DNA of 64,000 bases from Glebionis coronaria (taxonomy: Eukaryota > Streptophyta > Magnoliopsida > Asterales > Asteraceae), in contig CM046882.1 in NCBI GenBank assembly GCA_025667525.1, positions 211,652,592 through 211,716,591 of the forward strand, read 5' to 3'. Positions 32,550 through 42,507 of the stretch are shown here, one piece after another (within the stretch, counting starts at the first letter, position 1; every line of letters begins with the position of its first letter). The translations under genes were made by a program, and so were the position numbers. The notes beneath the pieces are model-generated. The model did no database searches, had not been told where the DNA came from, and saw only the letters and a program-made list of their open reading frames with translations.

Positions 32550-35500
32550 CTGTTTTCAATAACAACAGTAGACAATGCATTGGAAACTATTGGTTCCGGA
32601 GTGTTAGCAGATACAGATATAGAATTATCAGAATTGCTAACATTTTTGAGATCCTTAGATTTCCTGCGTTTTCTAATGTGAGTTTTAGCACTAACAGGTT
32701 TTACTGTTCCAACTTTCTTAGGTTTTGGATTATTCGCGGGCACTACAGTGGGAGTAGACCTATTTAAAGGGCACTTGGTTCCTACGGTAGTGTCGGTGTT
32801 CCTAGTTAAAGGACACGCTTGTGTTTTGGTAGCCTTGGTACTCCTAGTTAAAGGGCATGCTTTCTTCACTTCAGTGGGAGTGATCCTAGTTAAAGGGCAC
32901 ATATTTCCTACTATAGTGAAAGTTCTACCAGTGGGGCGCCACGTCCAGCCAACTTGGGTTAACACTTTCCCAATCGGTTTCCATTCTAATCCATTTTTTC
33001 GGGCATACATCTCATTCACATGGTCAATAAGGCAAGAATCATGACGACTAGAAAACATACATTCATTGCAATTCCAACATTTCAAATTAGAATTCACAGT
33101 AGGCTTAGAACGCTGCATAACCGCAGAGCCTTTAGGTTTAGCTACATGATTCTTTTTATTCAAAACAGAAATAACATTCCTAGGATGGGCTTCTACTTTC
33201 TTCTTCACTTGACTACTAGAGGGGGGCAAGATCCTATCATTCTTCTTGTTTCTTTTAAGCTTAGATCTTTGAGCCTTAGTAGTGGTGCTTACTCCTGTAG
33301 AAGGCAACACGGGAATATTAGAAGCTGGTTTTGATTCCGCCTTATCTTTAGTGACCAAAGTTTGAGATGGTTTAGTCCTAGGGCCCTTGTTAAGTGGTGT
33401 GACGGCAATAAGGGTTCTTTTGATTGCACTAGAGGACGATGCTGAGATAGTGGCTGCGTTATCCACAACATTCTTACCTTTGAGAGTACGAAGTGTTTCC
33501 TTTAACTCAGCCAAGACCAGATTCTTATCACAAATTTGTTCCCTTAAATCAGATATTTCCATCGACTTTCGATTCAATTGTTCAATCAATGATTGATTCT
33601 GTGCAGTGGTATCAACACATGCGGGCTGTACTGAATCGAAGAGTCGTGTATTTTTCTGTTTTAAGTTATCAACTTTGGACAAAATCTTGGAAACTCGATT
33701 ATCTAGATCCAGTTTAAGATTCTCAGCGGCCTCAAGTACGTTCACACAGTTAAGCTCCTTAGATTTCTCTATTTCTATCGGCAAAGATTTAGCAACTTTG
33801 TCACTTGGCTGACGCTGTTTTGATTGTAAATTCAATCGAAAATTCTTTTCAAAATTTGCATCATCGATATTAACACCTTCGAATGACGTTTCAAAGATTC
33901 CTTGAATAAATTGTTGCTTGCATTCAAGCGAAATACAATGTGTTTGAATCTCATCAAAACGTTTTGAAAGCGATGAATATGAATCTTGAAGCTTTAAAAA
34001 TTCAGCGTCAGATTCGTGACAAGTACTATCTACCACAGTATCCACAGATTTAACATTATGCACAATAGAATCATTATCAACACTTGTATTCACACAGACA
34101 GAAACTATATCATGAGACATCACTTGATTCAGAAGCAGATCATTATGGCGTGAAACCCGTTCTATTTCAAGTAAACTGTTTTCATAAGCATCTTCCATTT
34201 CATTGAAAACACGTCTAACTTCTTCTATTTCCAAAAAAAAATCTTGATCAATATTACGAAGACAAGCTTTAACATTGTGTACAAACGGAACAATTTCATC
34301 TCGAAACGCAACTCTAGTGTGCTCAAAGTTCCATTTACCTTCTGTTATGGCCGTGGCCGTCGTACGTTCCAAAATGACCTTGTCAAAATCGGCTAAGTGT
34401 TGGTGAACCGTATTTAAGTTAACGGACGCCTTACTTACCGGTGGAATTAACTTCGTTAAATCCTTTTTGACGAGTGTAGGAGACGTACTAGGAAGGTTTT
34501 CATTTGACAAACATTTGGGCACAAGAACTGTTAATTCTGCTAATTCCTTTTGTAAGGGAATGCGTGTCTTTTTCGAAAATTGATCTTTGTTATGTTGATC
34601 ATAATCAATTGTATGGAATTTTGAAAGCATTTTAGAATGAGTTTCATCCCCAAGTGATTGTGTCTCCTCAGTACAACGAACAAAAGGTGCTTCTTTCGAT
34701 TTTCCAATTATGGTCATGTCATAAAGACCGGGAATATATTCCTGAGCTTGTTTTGCATAACTGGGATTAGGTGGTAAATCTTGAAGACGTTTATGTTCGA
34801 ATTCTTTAAATGATTTAGTTAAAAGATGAACCTTTTCTGTGGAAGCGTATTGTTTTAAAAGCTGTTGTTCTTTGAATTTAAGAAGTTTGGTAGCATTAAT
34901 TTCCGATTCAACCTTTTTAAACTCGAGAGTTTCGAAATCCATTTTAAGTTTCTGAAAATCATTTAAAACCAACTCTTTTTCTTTTAATTCATTGGAAAGA
35001 TTAGCTTTTAATGATTCTATTTCTTTTAAGTGTTCAATCTTTTCAAAACGAAATTGGTCAAATTCAGAACATGTTATTTTCTCTTCTTGAGGGACCATTT
35101 CAAAAGTTTTGACCTTTTCTTTATGCAATGCAAGCTCAGCAGTTAGGGTGGAATTCGTATCTACGGATTGTCTGAGGGCCATATGCATTTGATCAATTAT
35201 ATGTTTAGGCACCATTACCAAATCATGTTGAGCATAAGATTCCATACCCGTCGTAGCATTTGGTTGAGGTTCACTCAAATGTGTTGGATTGGGTACCACT
35301 TTATTTGAGTTACTAGTTCCCGAATGATGTTCGAGGTTGTCATTTTCATGCCCAACTTGATGTTGGTTTTCATCAATATTATTAGATGTGGTTGGTACCT
35401 CACTGATGACATTAGAACCGTAGTGAGAGAGATTAGCAACAAGAGCAGCTTGGGCAGAGTGAATGTCATCACAATCCGAATCGTATGCATCAAGATCATC

Positions 35501-37012
35501 CGCTTGATAAGCTGCATTAGAAGTGGAAACAACTGCAATGCCTTTAGTGTCTGCTGCCCCTGGGTCTGCAAGAAATGCTAACTCCTCTGAATCCAAGATC
35601 TTCCCCTTAGACTGAGCGTCAACCAAATACATCTTTTCACGAAACCATGCATCATCCCTTCTCCTTTTCGGCTGAGTGCAATCCCTAGCCATATGACCTT
35701 GTCCTCGGCAATTGTAGCAAGTCACAACCTTCTTAGGACCAATAGGAATCCCATTCCCACTAGCTTGAGAATTCACAGCTTGATTGTTCCCAGTCCTTCC
35801 AGGAGGTCCATATGAATTTTGCCTTCCCTGAATAGGTTGCACTGTCACTTGACCATCTTGAACAGTGGCTTGTTGTCGAGGATTTGATGAGGTGCGGAGC
35901 TGATTGTTTGTTGGTGGAAATCCTCTAGTTGCAACAAGTTTTGACAAGTAGGCGGTGAGATGGTTTAGAACATCAGCTGGCGTATCATTTGGAGTAAAGA
36001 CCGGTGCTTGGATTGGTGGAAGTTCATTAGAGTAGAAAGCTTGTGCTGGTTGTGCTTCAATTGGAAAATATCCTTGCTGAGGAGTATAGCCCAATGGAGA
36101 AGTGTTGGCTTGTGATGGTGATGTTTGATATGGTGGTTGCTGTTGAAAAGATTGTTGATGAACACTTTGTTGATATTCTTGCTGTGGCATCATTGGTGGT
36201 TGATAAGATGGTTGTTGTGGTTGCTGATAGATGTGTGGTGGTGGCTGCTGCAAGTATGATGGTTGTTGATAAGTATAAGCCATGTTTTGTTGAGAAGCAT
36301 ACATTGCAAGTGGATCATGAACTTGAGGTGTAGACAACCGAGCCTCGATCACATGGCATTCGTGTTGTTGAAGAAAAGCTTGAAGTTGATCCACATTGGT
36401 GTTATGCAAGTCCTTAGCCAATTTAACATCCGTCACGTATTTTTTCCATTCTGGAGGAAGAGTGTTCAAATACTTGGTGTTTAATTGAAAGGTAGGGATT
36501 GCCATGCCATAGATATTTAGCTCATTCAACAATAGGGTAAATCTCAGATAGTAATCATTGAGAGTCTCCCCTGGCACATAGGCAAACTTATCAAAAGTAT
36601 CATAAAGCTTACACTCTCGTTCTTGTTTAGTTAACGAGGTGCCTTGCATTAGAACACGAATTCTATCCCATAACTCTTTGGCAACTTTATGTTTGCTGAC
36701 GAGTTTGTAGACATCTGGAGGAAGAGCTTGGAGAATGATGTTTGTAGCATACTTATCACATTTATCTTGAATCTTCATATCTCCAGTCAACTCACCCGTT
36801 GTGCGAGGACGAGTGGTCGTACCTTCCGTCACAGTACCATAATCTAATGGTCCATTGAGCACCGATGCCCAAATTAGATGTCCATTCTCCTTGTTCAACA
36901 TATAAAGTTCCATTCGGGAAGCCCATTCCTCATACATAGTCTTCACCAACATTGGTGGACGATTATCCGTACCCGAGAGGATGGACTTATCCGTAAGAGA
37001 TGTGTACTCCAT
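32498..37012 (-). CDS. Giant intact gag of copia element H (1504 aa)
   Basis: Uninterrupted 1504 codons, longer than ordinary copia gag. Domains: UBN2-like gag core (residues about 1-230, with ILQALPPDVYKLV and YDTFDKFAYVPGE); a Gln/Pro/Tyr-rich low-complexity part (about 240-420); CX2CX4HX4C zinc knuckle CYNCRGQGHMARDC at 432-445; long charged coiled-coil (about 600-1150); a Cys-rich CWNCNEC at 1312-1318; four CPLTR-like repeats of exactly 14 residues (Cys at about 1372, 1386, 1400, 1414); and a basic tail ending WTLVAPSI. ATG at 37012 is the first after the leader. From memory this tail type is frequent in Anthemideae. The conserved open frame suggests it is or was very recently expressed and forms particles. 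Confidence 0.9.
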   Translation of the reverse strand: MEYTSLTDKSILSGTDNRPPMLVKTMYEEWASRMELYMLNKENGHLIWASVLNGPLDYGTVTEGTTTRPRTTGELTGDMKIQDKCDKYATNIILQALPPDVYKLVSKHKVAKELWDRIRVLMQGTSLTKQERECKLYDTFDKFAYVPGETLNDYYLRFTLLLNELNIYGMAIPTFQLNTKYLNTLPPEWKKYVTDVKLAKDLHNTNVDQLQAFLQQHECHVIEARLSTPQVHDPLAMYASQQNMAYTYQQPSYLQQPPPHIYQQPQQPSYQPPMMPQQEYQQSVHQQSFQQQPPYQTSPSQANTSPLGYTPQQGYFPIEAQPAQAFYSNELPPIQAPVFTPNDTPADVLNHLTAYLSKLVATRGFPPTNNQLRTSSNPRQQATVQDGQVTVQPIQGRQNSYGPPGRTGNNQAVNSQASGNGIPIGPKKVVTCYNCRGQGHMARDCTQPKRRRDDAWFREKMYLVDAQSKGKILDSEELAFLADPGAADTKGIAVVSTSNAAYQADDLDAYDSDCDDIHSAQAALVANLSHYGSNVISEVPTTSNNIDENQHQVGHENDNLEHHSGTSNSNKVVPNPTHLSEPQPNATTGMESYAQHDLVMVPKHIIDQMHMALRQSVDTNSTLTAELALHKEKVKTFEMVPQEEKITCSEFDQFRFEKIEHLKEIESLKANLSNELKEKELVLNDFQKLKMDFETLEFKKVESEINATKLLKFKEQQLLKQYASTEKVHLLTKSFKEFEHKRLQDLPPNPSYAKQAQEYIPGLYDMTIIGKSKEAPFVRCTEETQSLGDETHSKMLSKFHTIDYDQHNKDQFSKKTRIPLQKELAELTVLVPKCLSNENLPSTSPTLVKKDLTKLIPPVSKASVNLNTVHQHLADFDKVILERTTATAITEGKWNFEHTRVAFRDEIVPFVHNVKACLRNIDQDFFLEIEEVRRVFNEMEDAYENSLLEIERVSRHNDLLLNQVMSHDIVSVCVNTSVDNDSIVHNVKSVDTVVDSTCHESDAEFLKLQDSYSSLSKRFDEIQTHCISLECKQQFIQGIFETSFEGVNIDDANFEKNFRLNLQSKQRQPSDKVAKSLPIEIEKSKELNCVNVLEAAENLKLDLDNRVSKILSKVDNLKQKNTRLFDSVQPACVDTTAQNQSLIEQLNRKSMEISDLREQICDKNLVLAELKETLRTLKGKNVVDNAATISASSSSAIKRTLIAVTPLNKGPRTKPSQTLVTKDKAESKPASNIPVLPSTGVSTTTKAQRSKLKRNKKNDRILPPSSSQVKKKVEAHPRNVISVLNKKNHVAKPKGSAVMQRSKPTVNSNLKCWNCNECMFSSRHDSCLIDHVNEMYARKNGLEWKPIGKVLTQVGWTWRPTGRTFTIVGNMCPLTRITPTEVKKACPLTRSTKATKTQACPLTRNTDTTVGTKCPLNRSTPTVVPANNPKPKKVGTVKPVSAKTHIRKRRKSKDLKNVSNSDNSISVSANTPEPIVSNALSTVVIENRWSKLFSGIWTLVAPSI
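32761..32900 (-). repeat. 42-bp coding minisatellite in H gag (CPLTR x4)
   Basis: Cys codons at 32897-32899, 32855-32857, 32813-32815 and 32771-32773, exactly 42 bp apart; each followed by Pro-Leu-Thr/Asn-Arg. The third repeat uses TGT and the rest TGC. Confidence 0.9.
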
Positions 37013-37883
37013 TTCAATAAGTTAAGATTTACAAAGTTGATCGAACAATGAAATAAGGTTAAGTGTTTTTGTGTTGAAGTCGAGAAACAATGTTAAAATC
37101 CCTTAAAATATGTTCTCGAAAAACCAAAAATTCCAAGACAAAATTACACACGATCGAAATTTTTTATGGAATAATTTTTGGATTGTCGGAATGTCGAGAT
37201 CGGAATACCAGATCGGAATGTCAGATCGCAAAGTTCAGATCGCAAAGCAAGGCTGTCGAAATGTTTAGATCGCAAAGTCCAGATCGTAATGTAACTTGGT
37301 CGGAATGATGGAGGTATCGGAATGCCTAGATCGAAATGCAATGCTGTCGAAATGTTCAGATCGCAAAGCCCTATCGTAAAGATTCAGATCGCAATGAACT
37401 ATCGGAATACTCAGATCGCAATACCCAGATCGCAAAGTAGCTGACAAAATTCGAGCAGAGTAACGACTTAAAATACTTCCTTATACCCGTCGGAATCCCA
37501 GATCGCAAAGTACGATCGAAATGTCCAGATCGGAATAAGTAAGAAAATCTGACGATCGCAATGTAGAAACCTAACCCTTTCGATGGTTAAGTTATTGCGA
37601 TGGAAGCTCAAGTACAATTTGTACTTTCCGATGGATGATTCTGCTAGAATTTCGGAATGAAGAACACAACCTTTTTTTGCTCTTTTGATCCAAGAAAACT
37701 GATGTTTTTATGAAAAAACAAGATACCAAGAACAGTTTAACACGAATCCCTATGTTACACTACTTTAAACTTCGATCCAACACCAAAAATTTTTTTGAAG
37801 ATTCGGCTAAAACAAACCTATACTCTACGAATTGTTTAGAAAACAATACGCAACACTAAAAACAAACCTTAATTTCATCCCAA
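37013..37883 (-). other. Leader of H with dense GATCGCAAAG word array
   Basis: Between primer site and gag. From about 37150 to 37570, about 25 words of type (GA)TCGNAANG, 17 of them starting GATCG (for example at 37198, 37211, 37224, 37238, 37268, 37282), often 13-14 bp apart. The remainder to 37883 is A/T-rich with nothing further visible. Confidence 0.85.
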
Positions 37884-37895
37884 GCTCTGATACCA
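37884..37895 (-). promoter_or_regulatory. Primer binding site of H, tRNA-iMet
   Basis: Minus strand TGGTATCAGAGC, two bases inside the 5' LTR edge at 37898. Confidence 0.95.
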
Positions 37896-37897
37896 TT

Positions 37898-38216
37898 TGT
37901 AGATTTGTAAATCTATGCTTATGTTTTTAGAGAGAGAAAGAGATAGAGAAATGGTGGATTTCACACTTTAGAGAGAGAGACTAAGAAAGAACTATGTGTA
38001 AAATAAGAAAACCACACCCTCTCCATCAAAGGAGAGGGTTTATATACCCAAGCCCATGAGATGGGATTGGGTTTACATTAGGCCGCCGGCCCATACACTT
38101 CATGGGCTCGGTTTTGGGCTTTGTTTAACAAAAGTAAATAACTAAACTACGAGCTACAACATGGACTATTATTGGAGTGACCGATCCTTTCTAATACGTA
38201 AAACGTATTTCCAACA
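37898..38216 (-). repeat. 5' LTR of H
   Basis: 319 bp, two substitutions relative to 29381-29699 (one in the GGGCTTGGG segment, one in GGGGTTTG). Confidence 0.95.
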
Positions 38217-38221
38217 GTTTG

Positions 38222-38868
38222 TTGGGAGACTTGGGAATGATTTTATCATGGGTTTTACGTGGGAGTAACAAGGAATTTTATGAGGTAATTTAGTTGTTAA
38301 GAGTTTTGGTTAGAAAGGGACACTAGAGGACTGTTATGTCTATCTTGCATAAGCAAGTGTGCATAACTGGACAGTGCTTGCCGCCCTATAATAATTATCA
38401 ACTTATAGGTTATCTTCTCTAGGATAAATTACTTTGTTAAGGTCATTTTTCATTTTTAAAATTTTTTTTTTGGACGCTGACAAGTATTTTTCCAAGCGTT
38501 ATTGTAACCAATTTAGACGCTGACATGGCTTTGGCAAACGTTGACAAGAATATAGCCGTTGGGCGTTGATGGGTTATTTTTGACCGTTGACACTCAATGG
38601 GACCTACCCAGTTGTTACTTTTTGACAAACTTTTGGGCCGTAATTTTGGGAGCAGATAACTTTCATTTAATGCATGAGATAAACTTATTTCTTTTCAATA
38701 TTTTCATGATTGTATTTTTGAAAATAGTTGCCTAATTTTTGACCAATCACATGCATTTTTCTCTCCTATATATTTGGCTCCTATTTTAAACAGGGTACCT
38801 ATCATTCTTGTCTAACAATATTTTCTCCTATACTTCATCTTTATCAATCATTCAAACAGCTTTCAACA
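38222..38868 (+). other. Spacer of C upstream of the third ORF, with word array and promoter-like end
   Basis: Resumes C after H. Word array starts at 38473, 38494, 38516, 38537, 38562 and 38583 (spacing 21, 22, 21, 25, 21). TATATATT at 38767-38774 lies 95-102 bp upstream of the third ORF, whose ATG context AACAATGGC is near the dicot optimum. This looks like a separate promoter and 5' UTR for that ORF. Confidence 0.6.
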
Positions 38869-39738
38869 ATGGCACCAAAATTTAAACCAAGTGATTTGGA
38901 ATTGGGATTCAGGAGTCAACACAACATGATAGCATATTTGGAAACTGATGATACTCTGTTTCCCCAATATACACAAATGGTGGCGTATTTGAATGCATCC
39001 CCCATTAGGTATGCTCTTTCTCATGCTCCACTCATTCCTGTCACACATATTAAGTAGTTTTGGAACAATGTTAGTTCCTCAACAGTTAATAGAGTGACTA
39101 CATTATCATCTATTGTTGATGGGCGCACATGGGTGGTTACTGAAGCTTTGGTTCGCCAAGCTTTGCATCTTGATGATGTAGATGGTATAACCACCCTCCC
39201 CATTAATGAAATAGAACAAGGACTAAGGGCTTTGGGTTATCCTTTCCCTGATGAGGGAACTTTAAACAAATATCATAAACAGGAGTTTCCCCCAGCCTGG
39301 AAGTACCTAATACATGTCCTCTTGCAATGTTTGAGTTCCAAGTGTACTGCACACAATGAAATCAATAGATCTATTGCTAGTGCTATTGTGTGCATTGCTA
39401 CTGGGCAAAAGTTTAATTATTCCAAAATTATTTTTGAGGGCATGTGTAAAACCAAAGGGAATAAGATGACATTAGCTTATCCGAGATTTTTACAAATGGT
39501 TTTTGATGTCCAAAATTACTACACAAGGGATCATGATGATTTTTATGAGATCCATGTGCAAAAGAAAGCAATTTTTACAAAGATGAACTCACCCCCACAC
39601 CGTGACTTACCCCTCACCCCAGCTATGATTGCTGTCATTGAAGCAGCACAACCCCAACCAGACCCACAACCCCAACTTGTCCCAATACCTGAACTTTTAC
39701 CTTCCCCACAACACATGCAAATTGACCAAGAACCCTTC

Positions 39739-39789
39739 GACGCTGACACATTAAATGTTGGCATTGACATGCCTATTCCAAACGTTGAC
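39739..39789 (+). repeat. C-family word array in third ORF, 3 words at 21 bp
   Basis: Words at 39739, 39760 and 39781, exactly 21 bp apart, coding DADT, GIDM and NVDT. Confidence 0.9.
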
Positions 39790-40440
39790 ACCAATCCTTC
39801 ATAGACCCAAACACCCCTTAACCAACCCACATCCACTCAATCCACATCATCTTCTCCCCCAACACAATATAGGTTGCAAAAACGCCAAAGGACTACTGGA
39901 GTGTTCTCCTCTAGTGGTCCTAGCCATGTAGAAGAGAGAACCACCACCACAAGTGTGGTTGGTGCTATGGATGAGGCTGGGACTATTGGTTCTGGCTTAG
40001 AAGCTGGCCAAGACAGTCCTAACATCTTTAAGACCTCATCCATGCCCTATGAATCTAACTTGGAAGGTCAAATACCCATTTTAGAGGAGGGCAGATTGGA
40101 ACCAATGACATTAATTGAATTGATGGCTGTCTGCATTAGCTTGCAAAAGCAAAATGCAGACTTGGTACAAATTGTCAGTACACAAGGCCTTGAACTCAAG
40201 CAATTGAGGGAGAGGATTGTTATCTTGGAGAATGCTAGCACAAGGCGTGGGATGGAGGAATCTTCCAAAGGGGAGGATGAACAGATAAATGTGAGTGATA
40301 AGGGCTCATATGATGGTGAATCTTTGGGTGTTGCTGAGGCCCTAACTAGTTTGAAGAAACAACCAGGTTTTGATACGTCTCTAGTCACTCCTACAAACTT
40401 AAACTTGTCTTTTATAGCTATGTTGGACGAAATTACAAGA

Positions 40441-40533
40441 GGCGCTGAGACAGGTAACTTGGGAATTGACAAACAAGAATTGAACGTTAACATGAGTAAA
40501 TTGGGCGCTGACAAAGCAAATTTGAGCGTTGAC
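40441..40533 (+). repeat. C-family word array in third ORF, 5 words at 21 bp
   Basis: Words at 40441, 40462, 40483, 40504 and 40525, all exactly 21 bp apart; the ten bases between differ. Confidence 0.92.
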
Positions 40534-41976
40534 AGACCTGTAGATGAGGTTGATGTATTCCAGTCATCATCCATCATCAAAGAAGTTTCTTCACAGGTAA
40601 TACCATTTTCCTTACCCACCTTGGATCCATTAGATAATGGTAAGGGTATTATGGTAGAAGTAGATGTTCCAAAGAATGCAGCACAGATTGAGTTTGATAG
40701 AAGGTTGGCTGCACAAATTGTGGAACAAGAAAGAAAGAAGGTGGGTGAATCACCTTTTGTTGTCACTTCAGAAGAACAAGAAGGAAGTGAGGAAGCCAGT
40801 TCTGACTCAAGTGTAATGATAATAGAACAACCAGAAAGACTTGAGTATGGTGATGAATTGGCAAAAGAGAAGTTGAATGAGTTGAAATTGCAAGTAGATT
40901 TTGACATGCCAGAAGTTGTTCATATGTAACATGCATGGGAAGATAGGTGTATGGAGAATCCAGATTTGACTATTTTAGACCAGATATGGGGTTTGGAGAT
41001 TCTTCTCAGAGTACAAAAGGATTGCAAGGTAATTCTAAAACACAGGGCTAGCAATATTCTCTCAATGTTGAAAAGGGATGGAAGGGAGTTGTACTACATG
41101 CTACTAAGATGTCATGGAACAGGATGGACTTTTAAGAAATTGATTGGATTGACATTTGAAGAGTTGGAGTTAAAAGCTTTTCCCATTTGGGCAAGAGTGC
41201 AGGAAGAAAACACTCTAAGACTTCTTTCTGATGAAAGGAAAGAAGAACTTGCAGAAGAAATGGAGCTTAAGAAGGCAATGATTGTTCCCATACCTGTGAA
41301 GAAGGGAGTCCCTCTTGAGTTTCCCAAAGATATGGATAGGTTGAATCCAAGTGAAGCTGTTATAAGAAGGAGCCTCAAGCTCTCACCATTGGAAGCTTCA
41401 GATATGGTGCAAGTGTTACCTCTTGATTTCAGAAACCCTATTATAAGCTATGAAGAAGATGAATGTGGGTTTTGGAAGATTGGCAGGTATGGGAAAGAGG
41501 TTCACACTTTTACCACTCTTATATCTTTGTTTGCAAGTTTTGATAGAGAAGACTTGGTAGACCTTTGGAGGTTGTTAGAAACCAAGTATGAGACTGAAGC
41601 TCCTACTTCAGTCAATGCAATAAAACTGTGGTCAACATTCAAGAGAATGTGTGGACCAAGAGATGAAGATCCTACTATTTGGAAGGATCTTGAAGATGAC
41701 CTCAGTGGTCTTCAATGGCGTTTGTATTCAGCTGCTGGTGTATATTACTTGAGTTCTATAAAGTTTGCTGAGTATCTTCTTGTAGATGCTCAGTATTCTA
41801 TGTCCAAGGAAGTCTTGGAGAAGATGAAGACAACACAGCTGGAGATTGATTATTCAAGTGATGTGGCAAAAGATTTGATCAGACATATTTATTACCAATA
41901 TGAGCAAGTTTGTAAGATTCCTCCTAGATCTTAATGTTTATTCAGAAACTTGATTATTAGAGTAAATATCAAGTTT

Positions 41977-41986
41977 AGAGGAGGAT
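41977..41986 (+). promoter_or_regulatory. 3' polypurine tract of C
   Basis: AGAGGAGGAT directly before the 3' LTR. Confidence 0.8.
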
Positions 41987-42502
41987 TGTTGGGAATAGAA
42001 TATAGCCAGTCTACTTGAGCGCTAACAAGAGTAAATCAAGCGTTGATAGGAAGAAAACAAACCCTGACAGATCAAGCGTTGACAAGAAGAAATCAAGCGT
42101 TGATACATTGAAGACAAGCACTGATGGAAAGATTTATTCTACGCGTATATTGTTTCTAGTTTGTTTCTAGTAAGGATAAGTTCAACAATGTATTTTCTAT
42201 AATTATCTTTACCTAGAATAGTTGATACGTAGACTCTTGTACAAGGCTTCTTATTTATATAAAAGAAGACCTTTAGTTTATTGTTCAATATAAGTTTTCA
42301 TACGTTAAACACTTTCATTGTAAGCAAGTTTGTTATCATTAATCAAGTGAAAGTTTGTTTACATCTTTGTGTGTTCTTGTTTAAGTGTTAATTCCGCATA
42401 ACACTTAGATTGTCATATACATATACAAAGGTTTCTCTACGTGTATAACTTGATCTAATCTCGTATACATAAAGCTAAATCGATCTAAGTTTGGGATCAA
42501 CA
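41987..42502 (+). repeat. 3' LTR of element C
   Basis: 516 bp with an intact TATATAAAA box at 42256-42264. Words at 42018, 42039, 42060, 42075, 42096 and 42117; two of them carry substitutions relative to the 5' LTR. Confidence 0.95.
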
Positions 42503-42507
42503 CACCA

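Larger units (their letters stand above)
29381..38216 (-). mobile_element. Element H: young non-autonomous copia nested in C
   Basis: 8836 bp with 319-bp LTRs at both ends, flanked by GTTTG (29376-29380 and 38217-38221). The LTRs differ at only two positions (0.6%), versus 2.3% for C, which agrees with H being the later insertion. Order on the minus strand: LTR, tRNA-Met primer site, leader with word array, gag (1504 codons), protease start, 2.6 kb noncoding with several polypurine tracts, LTR. Integrase, RT and RNase H are absent, so mobility would depend on enzymes from a relative. Confidence 0.95.
38869..41937 (+). pseudogene. Third ORF of Sirevirus C (1022 codons, three nonsense codons)
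   Basis: Starts MAPKFKPSDLELGFRSQ and stays in one frame to TAA at 41935-41937, broken only by TAG 39055-39057, TAG 39802-39804 and TAA 40927-40929. No indel shifts the frame, in contrast to gag-pol. The N-terminal globular part (about 1-230) with WVVTEALVRQALHLDD and ASAIVCIATGQKFNYSKIIFE resembles an Anthemideae protein family often labelled synaptobrevin/longin-like, a label I would not trust. Then a Pro-rich part, a coiled-coil (ISLQKQNADLVQIVSTQGLE), an acidic middle with words encoding GIDK, GADK and SVDR, and a C-terminal helical domain. No signal peptide or membrane segment is evident, so a true envelope role is doubtful. Confidence 0.75.
21754..42502 (+). mobile_element. Element C: Sirevirus-type copia, with nested element H
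   Basis: Complete LTR retrotransposon: 5' LTR 21754-22269, tRNA-Met primer site 22272-22283, gag-pol 22368-28779, spacer, third ORF 38869-41937, polypurine tract 41977-41986 and 3' LTR 41987-42502. It is flanked by CACCA at 21749-21753 and 42503-42507. Without H (29381-38216 plus one target copy) it is about 11.9 kb. LTRs differ at 12 of 516 positions (2.3%). Copia order protease-integrase-RT-RNase H and an extra ORF after pol are the Sirevirus hallmarks. Gag-pol is broken by nonsense changes and small indels. Confidence 0.95.

Noticed and set aside
37150..37570. CRISPR-like array
   Set aside because: Plant retrotransposon leader; words are too short and degenerate with irregular spacing.
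40068..40907. 279-codon minus-strand frame
   Set aside because: Antisense shadow of the third ORF of element C.
38869..41937. Synaptobrevin/longin or true envelope protein
   Set aside because: No membrane anchor or signal peptide and no longin pattern seen; such labels in databases look like misannotation.
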